Source: Clostridium pasteurianum DSM 525 = ATCC 6013 (GTDB lineage: Bacteria > Bacillota > Clostridia > Clostridiales > Clostridiaceae). Taken from it: 64,000 nucleotides of DNA. The translations under genes were made by a program, and so were the position numbers. Below, piece after piece: positions 9,390-17,336 of this stretch (positions are counted from its first letter, which is position 1; each line of letters starts with the position of its first letter). The DNA lies in assembly GCF_000807255.1 (NCBI RefSeq), contig NZ_CP009268.1, positions 3,440,384 to 3,504,383 on the forward strand, written 5' to 3'. The notes beneath the pieces are model-generated. The model had not been told where the DNA came from. It made no database searches and saw only the letters and a list, made by a program, of their open reading frames with translations.

Positions 9390-10499
9390 ATGAAGGAAAA
9401 AATAACCTCATCTCAGTTTCTAGCAATAATGTTTCTAGCTCCTTATGGAACTGCAAGTTTATTTTTTACAACTCCAGAAACCAAAAATGATGTTTGGATT
9501 GCATTACTTTTTTACTCTTTTACTTCTATAATAATTCAAATGATTTATATAAACCTCTTTAACAAATATCCAAAAGACTCCATAGTAACCTATTTACCTA
9601 AGATATATGGAAAATATATTGGTTTCATATTAAGTATAATATACATATATTTCTTTGCCTATGATGCTGCAAGAGGTCTGAGAGATTTCACTGAGCTTAC
9701 TACGTCCTTTGCATTAATAAGAATGCCTGTATATATCATAGCCGCGACTTCTATGATAATAATTACCTATAGTGTTTATAAGGGAATTGAAAATATAGGA
9801 AGTATGTCACAAATTGGGTTTTTAATTTTATTAGCTTCTACTATAATTATTTACATACTATTATTTATGACTAAAAATATACTTCATTTTAACAACATAT
9901 TACCAATTCTTCATAATGGATTTATATTTGTAGCTTTAAAAGGATGGAAGCTTTCTATATTTCCATATGGGGAATTTGTGGTTATGACTATGTTATATTC
10001 TTTTCTACTGCAAAGAAATAGATTAAAAAAAACTATAATTTTAACATCAATTTTAGAGGGTATTTCTCTCACCTTAAATAATATCCTTTTTATAACAGCT
10101 TTAGGTTATGAATTCGCCGTTTTAAACCAATATCCTTTACTTGAAACTCTAAGATTAGTACGTATAGGAGATTTTTTAAATAGATTAGATATAATATTTT
10201 TAGTTGTTTTAATGTTAGGTGGATTTTTTAAAATTTCTATATTAATGTATGCATCAGCCCTTGGAATTTCACAATTGTTTAGGATTAAAAATTGGGGATT
10301 GTTATGCAGTGTACTAGGTATAATAATATCAATAACTTCATTTATAATAGCTGAAAATAATCCAGAGCATATCAATATTGGCTGGAATTATGTAATGGTA
10401 TACTTTTTTCCTTTTATTGTTATTATAATCCCCTTATTATCCCTTATAGTTTATCATATAAAAAAATTTGTATTAAAAATATATGCTCCTACTAAATAA
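9390..10499 (+). CDS. Spore germination permease, GerAB/APC-type, orphan
   Basis: A 369-residue membrane protein with about ten hydrophobic helices, matching the GerAB family (subunit B of germinant receptors). The start MKEKITSSQFLAIMFLAPYG matches the family's first helix, and the central GWKLSIFPYGEF segment with the later PLLETLRLVRIGDFLNRLD segment is characteristic. GerAB subunits normally sit with GerAA and GerAC in the inner spore membrane. Neither partner is encoded next to this gene. It stands alone between the PTS unit and a convergent J-domain gene. It could pair with receptor subunits encoded elsewhere or have another amino-acid permease role. GGGAGG precedes the ATG. Confidence 0.85.
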   Translation: MKEKITSSQFLAIMFLAPYGTASLFFTTPETKNDVWIALLFYSFTSIIIQMIYINLFNKYPKDSIVTYLPKIYGKYIGFILSIIYIYFFAYDAARGLRDFTELTTSFALIRMPVYIIAATSMIIITYSVYKGIENIGSMSQIGFLILLASTIIIYILLFMTKNILHFNNILPILHNGFIFVALKGWKLSIFPYGEFVVMTMLYSFLLQRNRLKKTIILTSILEGISLTLNNILFITALGYEFAVLNQYPLLETLRLVRIGDFLNRLDIIFLVVLMLGGFFKISILMYASALGISQLFRIKNWGLLCSVLGIIISITSFIIAENNPEHINIGWNYVMVYFFPFIVIIIPLLSLIVYHIKKFVLKIYAPTK

Positions 10500-10520
10500 A
10501 ACTATTTAGTAGGAGCATAT
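10481..10520. terminator. Bidirectional terminator of convergent genes
   Basis: A perfect 18-base stem (10481-10498 with 10503-10520) and an AAAC loop. The left arm contains the last codons and most of the stop codon of the GerAB gene. The T-rich tail is on the bottom strand, so it serves best as the terminator of the J-domain gene. Confidence 0.8.
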
Positions 10521-10526
10521 CACTAT

Positions 10527-11330
10527 CTAAAATTCAGCTAACATAGCCTTTAAGAATACCTTTTTCTTTTCTAAGTTCTCTATTTGCTTAGTTGTTTCTT
10601 CATTCTTTATTCTAATCCACTCTTTATCATTTAATTTTTCTTTCATATTAAATGGAAATTCAGAACTTAATTTATCAATATCCTGAGTAACTTTTTCTAT
10701 ATTATTTCTCATTTTCACTATCCTATTACTCATACTATCTAGCACATTTTCATCATCTAGATGTAAATCTTCTTCTATATCATTTACCTTAGCACTTAAA
10801 TTTCTTAATTCTTCTATATTACCATCTTTATATACTTCATTAATTTTTGTCCACAAAATTTTATTATCTTCAGATAAATCAGGGTTTATATCTGGATGAA
10901 GCTTTTTTGCAGTATTTCTGTATAGTATTTTTAACTCTTTAGCTTCTTCTTCAGATAAAGTAGGGCCGCTTAAATATATTTTAGCTTTGTTAATTTCTTC
11001 ATTCATCTGATCAATTTGCTTTTTCCAATTTTTTAATTCCAGTTCAATTCTACTCTTAATTTCTTCGTCACTAATATTCTGTCCATTTCTAAGAGCATTT
11101 TGTCTCATTTTTATTTCATGTCTCATAGCTCTCATTTCAATCTTTAAAGCAAAGCAATCATATTCAGTAATTCCAACTTTAAATTTGTATTCAGATTCAA
11201 GTCTTGGAATTTCAGTAATAGTTATATATTCTCTTTCTTCTATCAACTTACTTAACTCATCTTTTAAAATGGTATACCTATTCAATAATTCTTTAACTTT
11301 TGGATGAAGCCCTATTCCATCATATTTCAT
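10527..11330 (-). CDS. J-domain-like coiled-coil protein
   Basis: A 267-residue soluble protein of unknown job. Residues ~135-175 look like a DnaJ J-domain: ELKILYRNTAKKLHPDINPD contains the HPD tripeptide that stimulates DnaK, followed by a third helix (LWTKINEVYKDGN). On both sides lie long charged helices rich in Glu, Lys and Leu (residues 10-130 and 185-265) that suggest coiled coils. The J-domain in the middle of the chain is unusual; most J-proteins carry it at an end. The start follows a run of G that can act as ribosome site. It probably recruits Hsp70 to a specific client, but the client cannot be named. Confidence 0.7.
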   Translation of the reverse strand: MKYDGIGLHPKVKELLNRYTILKDELSKLIEEREYITITEIPRLESEYKFKVGITEYDCFALKIEMRAMRHEIKMRQNALRNGQNISDEEIKSRIELELKNWKKQIDQMNEEINKAKIYLSGPTLSEEEAKELKILYRNTAKKLHPDINPDLSEDNKILWTKINEVYKDGNIEELRNLSAKVNDIEEDLHLDDENVLDSMSNRIVKMRNNIEKVTQDIDKLSSEFPFNMKEKLNDKEWIRIKNEETTKQIENLEKKKVFLKAMLAEF

Positions 11331-11899
11331 ATTTATACCCCCCCATACATTTATTTGTCTATACCCCTAATATGAATATAATAAGACCAATAGTATCACT
11401 TCAATCCCCCCTACATTTATAAAATGAAGGACTCGTTAATGATAAAATCATAGTTTGCACTATTTAGAGAATATATATTTTTGTTGAATTCAACTTCAAT
11501 TCACTTTAACTCTATTAACACACTCTATACCATACCACTAATTACTAAAAGTCTTAATTAAATAATATTGTAGTTTTATTAGATTATACACTAAACTTTT
11601 ATAAGAATCTATAGTAAAAATGCTTTTTTTGCAGTTTTTTTTGAATTTTTTAAAAATTTAAAGTATTTATTATATGTATGCCTTTTCATCAATCCAAAAT
11701 CATCCTAATAATGTAATACATGTTTTTTATTATTATATTATTAAATAAATATTGGTTTTGTGACAAAAACAATATAATATACACTATTTTTTTTACAATT
11801 TAGCAACAACACTTTTTATTGAGATTTTAACAAATAATTTTATATATTTAATAAAATTACAAATATGTATGTAGATACTTTTATTCTTTTCAATTTCAT

Positions 11900-12240
11900 C
11901 TAACTTAGTGGAATTGAAAAATAAAATAAACTCCCTTTATACTTTTTAGTTTTGCAATAAATATTTCCTCCATGCTTTTACACAATATATTTGCACGTAG
12001 ATAGTTCAAGCCCAGAACCAAAAATTTTATAATTTCTATATTTATCTCCTCTATAAAATTTATTGAAAATGTATTATATATCTTCTTGCATTATTCCAAT
12101 TTCATTGTCTTCTATGTATATAAATAAATATCTTTCTTTTATTTCTGCTTTAAAGTTTACATTTAGATTTAAACCGTAAAAATGAAAATAAAAATTTAAT
12201 ATTACATCTATTATAATCAAATATAAATATAATAAATTTT
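11900..12240 (-). pseudogene. Decayed sensor histidine kinase (C-terminal ATPase domain)
   Basis: Read on the bottom strand in one frame, this stretch gives a histidine-kinase ATPase domain: LFIYIEDNEIGI (N/G1 box), FNKFYRGDKYRN (F box), FGSGLELSTCKYIV (G2 box) and KHGGNIYCKTKKYKGSLFYF (end of domain), then a TAG stop. Two in-frame TAA codons interrupt it, one just before the F box and one between CKYIV and KHGGN. No open N-terminal kinase region or response-regulator gene remains beside it. The rest of 11331-12302 is AT-rich with no gene I can support. The upstream end runs into the promoter of the next gene. I regard this as a dead remnant of a small membrane-type kinase. Confidence 0.8.
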
Positions 12241-12302
12241 CACTTTATGATAGAATATTATTAATATAGAAAAACAAATTTCTTACTTGGAGGTGTGATA
12301 GA

Positions 12303-12695
12303 ATGAGAAATTTTTTAGATAGAATTCGTTATCAATTTAGAGATTGTTATGGAGTTGATAAATTAACAAGTTTTATTCTTATTGTATCTGTAATTTTAAG
12401 TTTTATAGGAAATAGATATATAGAACTGGTAGCCTTTGCTTTATTAGCTTATGCAATATTTAGAACCATCTCAAAGAATAAATATAAGCGCTATCAGGAA
12501 CTTGAAACTTTTAATAATTTTTTTAATATTATAAAACGAAAATACTATGCTGAAAAATATGCTTTTAGCCAGCGTAAAGAATACAAAATAGTTAAATGTC
12601 CAAATTGTTCTCAAAAACTGAGACTTCCCCGAAAAAAAGGAAGAGTTACTATTACCTGCAGTAAATGCGGCAACCAGTTTAAAGCTAAATCATAG
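12303..12695 (+). CDS. Membrane protein with C-terminal zinc ribbon
   Basis: A 130-residue protein. Residues 20-60 contain one or two hydrophobic segments (SFILIVSVILSFIG, then LVAFALLAYAIF), followed by a basic linker. Residues 99-128 carry a zinc ribbon with two Cys pairs, CPNC and CSKC, of the small CxxC-x(17)-CxxC type. GGAGGTG precedes the ATG. The function is unknown; zinc ribbons on small membrane proteins usually bind protein or nucleic acid. No operon partner is seen on this strand. Confidence 0.8.
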   Translation: MRNFLDRIRYQFRDCYGVDKLTSFILIVSVILSFIGNRYIELVAFALLAYAIFRTISKNKYKRYQELETFNNFFNIIKRKYYAEKYAFSQRKEYKIVKCPNCSQKLRLPRKKGRVTITCSKCGNQFKAKS

Positions 12696-13029
12696 CAAAT
12701 ATATACTAGAGGAAAAGATGAAATAAAATCAAAGTATAAAGTTCATTAAATGTCAACTTTCTACTGAAAAAAATTTTGTCTTTTTCTTCTTAAATAAGGA
12801 AGTGATAAAAATATGCTTAAAAATCTGAAATCATATGGTTGAATTTAGGAATATAACAGTCTATGACCATGAAACTGTAAATTTAAATATATTAAAGGAA
12901 ATAATAGAAAAACATCTAAACACTTTAAAAAGTTTTGCTGAACTGGTGTCAAACAAAATATTATAATACTGTCTCACTATGCATTTGGATACATTTGTAT
13001 AGATAATTAATTGGAATCCTCTTATGTAT
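12696..13029. other. Gap with a possible 43-codon remnant ORF
   Basis: This 334-base gap holds one open stretch on the top strand, 12835-12966 (43 residues, beginning MVEFRNITVYD). A short ORF in the neighbouring frame starts at 12813 after AAGGAAG and stops at its beginning, so the pair could be one gene broken by a frameshift. I recognise no family. Nothing else is supported. Confidence 0.3.
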
Positions 13030-14271
13030 TTAATATTTAAGAAATGTAATAATAAATCTGGTACCTTCGAAAATATTACTTCTAGCTTCAATAATTCCAT
13101 CATGGGCCTCAATTATTGACTTTGAAAGTGCTAAACCTATTCCAATGGATTCACTATTATTTGATGTCTTTGCCTTATAAAATCTCTTAAATATGTTGGG
13201 TAAATCTCTTTCACTTATACCTTCTCCATTATCTTCAATAGTGATTCTTCTATAAATAGGATTTTCATCAAGATATACATTTATTTTGCCATTTTCCTTA
13301 CTATGCTCTATTGAATTTTTTATAATATTTATCAGAGCCTCCTGAATCCATTTACTATCATGAGGAAATATAACCTGTCTATTTTTCTTAAAATCTATTT
13401 CCACTTTTGCCTCTGATGCTTTGCTATCTAATGCCTCTATAGAATCCTCTATGGTTTCATTGAGACTTTGATTTTCTTTATTAAATTCTACTGCTTTAGC
13501 ATCAATCCTTGCCAGTTTCAATATGCTTTTTATAAGCCAATTCATTCTGTACAACTGATTTCTATTACTTACTAAAAATGTATTACTTTGATCTTTAGAT
13601 AATTCTTTATTCAATAATATGTCATTATATATAATCATAGAAGAAAGTGGTGTTTTAAGCTGATGTGATATATCAGATAACAAATCCACTAAAAATTGTT
13701 TTTCCTTTCTAAGCTCATCTAAATTATTTCTTATTATACCTCTCATAGAATTGAAGGAAGCAGAAAGTTTTGACATATCTCCTTCTTTGTCTTCACTGAT
13801 TGCTATATCATATTCACCTTCCAATACTCTTTTTGCCCCAAAGGTCAACCTTCTTATCCGTTCATAGAAATATGCATACTGTAAGTAATTGAGTATAAAA
13901 AATAGAATTGCCATCAATATAAATATAGTTATAATAGAGTATATATCTTTTATTGATGTCTCATTTACATACGGAAAAAGTTGATTTTCAAGTTTAGATG
14001 TTAATCCATATTGTTTTAATATTATCTTTCCCTTTTCTTCATCTTGTTTTGTTACTTCTTTTGTAATAAGAGGTATGATCTCTCTTCCTAATTGTGGATT
14101 TTTTTCTGATACCTTTGCAGTAACAGCTCCCAAAGTCTTTATATAATCTACCTTTAAATTGTCATGATATAATTTTAAAGTAAAAATTGTTACTGTCATG
14201 AATAATATACTTATAAACAAAAGAAGTACTGAACTCATTCTAAGCTCTGGATTACCAAAATACCTTTTCAT
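13030..14271 (-). CDS. Sensor histidine kinase
   Basis: A 413-residue membrane sensor kinase partnered with the response regulator encoded 6 bases upstream. Two membrane segments (about 14-35 and 113-135) flank an extracellular loop of about 75 residues; a HAMP linker follows. The phosphorylated His is in DISHQLKTPLSSM (near residue 204). The ATPase domain shows the N box NIIKNSIEHSKENG, the G1 box DNGEGI and the G2 box GIGLALSKSIIEAHDG. The HQLKTP form of the His box is common in Firmicute kinases next to ABC transporters. The signal is unknown. It may control the FtsX-type ABC system at 17.3-20.6 kb, but this is by proximity only. Confidence 0.92.
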   Translation of the reverse strand: MKRYFGNPELRMSSVLLLFISILFMTVTIFTLKLYHDNLKVDYIKTLGAVTAKVSEKNPQLGREIIPLITKEVTKQDEEKGKIILKQYGLTSKLENQLFPYVNETSIKDIYSIITIFILMAILFFILNYLQYAYFYERIRRLTFGAKRVLEGEYDIAISEDKEGDMSKLSASFNSMRGIIRNNLDELRKEKQFLVDLLSDISHQLKTPLSSMIIYNDILLNKELSKDQSNTFLVSNRNQLYRMNWLIKSILKLARIDAKAVEFNKENQSLNETIEDSIEALDSKASEAKVEIDFKKNRQVIFPHDSKWIQEALINIIKNSIEHSKENGKINVYLDENPIYRRITIEDNGEGISERDLPNIFKRFYKAKTSNNSESIGIGLALSKSIIEAHDGIIEARSNIFEGTRFIITFLKY

Positions 14272-14277
14272 AATTTT

Positions 14278-14985
14278 CTACTCCTTAATAACGCTTTTAT
14301 TCCAAATATATCCCATACCTCTTTGAGTAATTATATACTTTGGATCTCTAACACTATCTTCTATCTTTTCTCTTATTCTCTTAATATAAACAGAGAGAGT
14401 ATTTTCATCAAAAAATGCTTCTTCACCTTCAATTAATTCCTCTAGTATTTTTTTTCTCTTTATTATTATCTCAGGTTTATTCATAAATATGAGTAAAAGT
14501 TTATATTCCTGTGCCGTAAGGGCAATTTCTTTTCCGCATTTTTTTATAGAAGCCATAGAAGTATCCACAATTATATCTCCACTTTTTAATATACTACCTG
14601 CTGATATATTTTTATAATTTCTCCTTATTAGAGCTTTAATTCTTGATAGAAATTCTTTTACTCCAAAGGGCTTTGTAATATAATCATCTCCACCTATTTC
14701 AAGTCCAAGAACTATATTAACTTCTTCATCAAGAGCTGTTAAAAACAGTACTGGAATATCACTCTTATCTCTTATGTATTTGCATAGATCATATCCATTT
14801 CCATCAGGCAGATTGATATCTAAAATAATTAAGCTGAACTTTTCATTCTGAAATAATGCCACAGCACCTTCCACCGTAGAAGTTCTAAAAACTTCATAAC
14901 CAGCATCTTTTAGTGTAAATTCTATGCCAATGGCTAGGGGTTCATCATCTTCTACTAATAATAATTTATATCTGTTTATCCCCAT
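14278..14985 (-). CDS. OmpR-family response regulator
   Basis: A 235-residue DNA-binding regulator. The receiver domain has acidic residues (VEDDEP, residues 10-15), the phospho-acceptor Asp in LIILDINLPDGNGYDL (near 55) and the Lys in DDYITKPFG (near 105). The winged-helix effector domain follows from about 130, with LTAQEYKLLLIFM and the terminal ITQRGMGYIW. It is translated just ahead of its kinase with a 6-base gap. The start at MGINRYK sits right after the upstream gap of about 125 bases, suggesting its own promoter. Confidence 0.93.
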   Translation of the reverse strand: MGINRYKLLLVEDDEPLAIGIEFTLKDAGYEVFRTSTVEGAVALFQNEKFSLIILDINLPDGNGYDLCKYIRDKSDIPVLFLTALDEEVNIVLGLEIGGDDYITKPFGVKEFLSRIKALIRRNYKNISAGSILKSGDIIVDTSMASIKKCGKEIALTAQEYKLLLIFMNKPEIIIKRKKILEELIEGEEAFFDENTLSVYIKRIREKIEDSVRDPKYIITQRGMGYIWNKSVIKE

Positions 14986-15110
14986 TAACTTAATACTGTT
15001 GCTAGAACCTTGTAAAATATTTATATACTATTATATGTTTTGGAACAGTTTACCTCCTCTTTAAATTTACTAATAATATAATTAGTTTCTTTTTTAATTT
15101 ATTTAACTAA

Positions 15111-15872
15111 TTATATCAACTGTTTTCGTTTATTAAAGAAATTTCTGTAACACATATAACATGCTATAAAGGAACAAATAGCCGTAGTTGAAAGGAGCAT
15201 AAAAGTAACTATTATCTGATATTTTATAGCACTAACTGGTGAGGTTCCAGCCAAGATAAGTCCAGTCATCATACCTGGTAAAGATACTATACCCAATGTT
15301 TTTGTGGAATCTATTGTAGGCATCATTCCCGTTTTAATGGAATCTCTTATTATATCTATGGAAGATGGTAAAATATCTGCTCCCAGAGAAAGCTTTGTCT
15401 GAACTTCTTCACGTTTATCTTTAAAGGCTGAGTTCATTTGCTTAAAACATAATCCCAAAGCTACCATTGAGTTGCTTATAATCATTCCACCTATAGGTAT
15501 TATCTGATATGCCTCATATTTTATGATTCCTGAGAATACAAGTATTGAAATAGTAATACTGGCACCTAAAGCTATTGATATAAAAGATATTAATAATCCA
15601 TTTTTTGCTCCTTTATTCCTTTTTGCAGCGTTATACGAGGCATTAAATATCATAAAACTCAATAAAAAGGTTGTAAAAATTGGACTTTTTAAACCAAATA
15701 TATAATTGAGCAAGTAACCAACAACGACTAACTGAACTACAGCTCTAATTACTCCTATAATTATCTCCTTCTCTAGATTTAACTTTTGAAAATATGTAAA
15801 AAAAAGAGAAACCATTACCAGTAGTGATGAAACTAACATTGAGGAAATACTAATATCTGCTCCTCCATTCAT
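15111..15872 (-). CDS. FetB-like ABC transporter permease (UPF0014)
   Basis: A 253-residue membrane protein of the UPF0014/FetB (YbbM) family with about seven helices. The ending motif LPGMMTGLILAGTSPVSAIKYQI is highly typical of the family. In E. coli, FetA and FetB form an exporter linked to iron tolerance under oxidative stress. The start ATG overlaps the stop of the ATPase gene by 4 bases (ATGA), so the two are coupled. With the MarR gene it forms a three-gene unit. The substrate is inferred from the family, not shown. Confidence 0.88.
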   Translation of the reverse strand: MNGGADISISSMLVSSLLVMVSLFFTYFQKLNLEKEIIIGVIRAVVQLVVVGYLLNYIFGLKSPIFTTFLLSFMIFNASYNAAKRNKGAKNGLLISFISIALGASITISILVFSGIIKYEAYQIIPIGGMIISNSMVALGLCFKQMNSAFKDKREEVQTKLSLGADILPSSIDIIRDSIKTGMMPTIDSTKTLGIVSLPGMMTGLILAGTSPVSAIKYQIIVTFMLLSTTAICSFIACYMCYRNFFNKRKQLI

Positions 15873-16525
15873 TTTAAAACCTCCAAAGACATTATTTGAC
15901 CATTTTCCATAACTATTATTTTATTTGAATATTTTTTACTTTGCTCTGGATTATGTGTTATCCATAAAATTGTAATACCTTCTCTATTTAAAGCTTTTAT
16001 TACATTTTCTACAATTAAAGTGTTATCCACATCAAGAGCCGAAGTAACTTCATCTAATAAAAGAATTTTTGGTTTAAATAATATACTTCTAATAAGTGCT
16101 ATTCTTTGTTTTTCGCCACCAGAAAGATTTTTTACCTTCTCATTCAAGTAACTTTTTTTAAGTTTAAAAAGTGATAAAAGCTTAGTTACTCTACTTGAAT
16201 CCATCATTATATTTCTTATTAAATAGGGGAAATTTAGATTTTCAATTACAGTATCTCCAAAAAGGCAAGGATTTTGAAAACAATAACCTATGCTTTTTCT
16301 CCAATCTATAGGGCTATACTCCACGTATGATTTATTCCTATAAATCATATTTCCCTCTGTGGGGCTTATAAGATGTGCACACAATTTCAAAAATGTACTT
16401 TTACCACTTCCCGAAGCTCCTACTATAGAAATAAAATCTCCAGAATTAATATTTAATGATATATCTTTTAGTATGATTTTATTATCATTAATATACGTAA
16501 TATTTTCAAGACTCAGTAAGGACAA
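15869..16525 (-). CDS. FetA-like ABC transporter ATPase
   Basis: A 218-residue ABC ATPase driving the FetB-like permease. The Walker A is GASGSGKST (near residue 35), the Q-loop is YCFQNPCLFG, the signature is LSGGEKQR, the Walker B is ILLLDEVTSALD and the switch His is in WITHNPEQ. A TTG start is chosen because AAAGGAAG lies 8 bases before it; the GTG nine bases earlier has no room for a ribosome site. It overlaps the permease start by 4 bases and follows the MarR gene by 21 bases. Confidence 0.88.
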   Translation of the reverse strand: MSLLSLENITYINDNKIILKDISLNINSGDFISIVGASGSGKSTFLKLCAHLISPTEGNMIYRNKSYVEYSPIDWRKSIGYCFQNPCLFGDTVIENLNFPYLIRNIMMDSSRVTKLLSLFKLKKSYLNEKVKNLSGGEKQRIALIRSILFKPKILLLDEVTSALDVDNTLIVENVIKALNREGITILWITHNPEQSKKYSNKIIVMENGQIMSLEVLK

Positions 16526-16546
16526 TATAAACACTTCCTTTAATTA

Positions 16547-16978
16547 TTAATTTGGCTTAAATAATTGATCCTTTTTTACATTTTTAATTAATTCAATCAA
16601 CAACTGCTTAAATACTTCCTTTTTATCCTTCTCCAATGTATTAAACAGATTATGTGCAAACATTTTATCTTCATTGATATGACTGTCTACCACTAACTTT
16701 CCATCTTCAGTTATAATGAGTTCCACAGTTCTTCTATCTACATTATTTCTAATCCTTTTAACATAATTCTTTGCTTCTAATCTATCAATAATCCCTGTAG
16801 CCGTTGAAGCTGGTATATTATATTTCTTAGATATATCCTTAACTTTTAATTTTTCACTAAAATATACTCTCTCCAATATATACATATCCTGAGGCTGAAT
16901 ATTTGAAGTTTCAAACTGATAAAAATTTTTATATTCCAAAATTTCTATTAATTTATGCAATAAAACATTTTCATCCAA
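16547..16978 (-). CDS. MarR-family transcriptional regulator
   Basis: A 143-residue winged-helix regulator, first gene of the unit with the FetAB-like transporter. The recognition region is KVKDISKKYNIPASTATGII (residues ~39-60), then the wing RLEAKNYVKRIRNNVDRRTVELIITEDG with the DRR motif typical of MarR proteins. The start is TTG after a GGTGGGAG site. Palindromic boxes just downstream of the -10 element of its promoter point to autorepression, lifted when a ligand or redox signal binds. The signal is not identifiable. Confidence 0.9.
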   Translation of the reverse strand: MDENVLLHKLIEILEYKNFYQFETSNIQPQDMYILERVYFSEKLKVKDISKKYNIPASTATGIIDRLEAKNYVKRIRNNVDRRTVELIITEDGKLVVDSHINEDKMFAHNLFNTLEKDKKEVFKQLLIELIKNVKKDQLFKPN

Positions 16979-17100
16979 CTAATATCTCCCACCTTTGAAT
17001 TATATTACTGAAAGACATATATAATTCTTTATATCAATATATCTATCAATAAATTTTACTTTTTATATAAATCTTCCTAAATCCATCATTATTAAATAAA

Positions 17101-17164
17101 TTACGATATTCGTTTATTACGATATCCGTATATTAATTATACCTTCTTAACTAATAAAATACAA
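17101..17164 (-). promoter_or_regulatory. Promoter and twin MarR operator
   Basis: On the bottom strand there is a -35 TTGTAT (17159-17164), a 17-base spacer and a -10 TATAAT (17136-17141). Directly downstream are two near-identical palindromic boxes on the top strand, TTACGATATCCGT (17117-17129) and TTACGATATTCGT (17101-17113), 16 bases apart. This is a classic repressor layout over the start site. The rest of the 16979-17336 gap is AT-rich. Confidence 0.7.
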
Positions 17165-17253
17165 TATCTGTTCTTAATAAAAAATATTTACTAAAAAACG
17201 GCTTTTCACTGATTTTGATTAACTTATAAATAATAAAATATATAATCATCAAA

Positions 17254-17304
17254 AAAATCTAATAAAATGTATACAACTAAGCTGCATCCATTTTATTAGA
17301 TTTT
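17254..17304 (-). terminator. Terminator of the FtsX-type ABC unit
   Basis: Sixteen-base perfect arms (17254-17269 and 17289-17304) with a 19-base loop. A T-run follows on the bottom strand. It lies about 30 bases past the stop codon of the permease gene. Confidence 0.75.
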
Positions 17305-17336
17305 TATTAAATCATTGAATAGTCCATAATTTCAAA

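Noticed and set aside
11331-11899. Further genes in the long gap after the J-domain gene
   Set aside because: The stretch is AT-rich with stops in all frames and no motif, apart from the kinase remnant beyond it.
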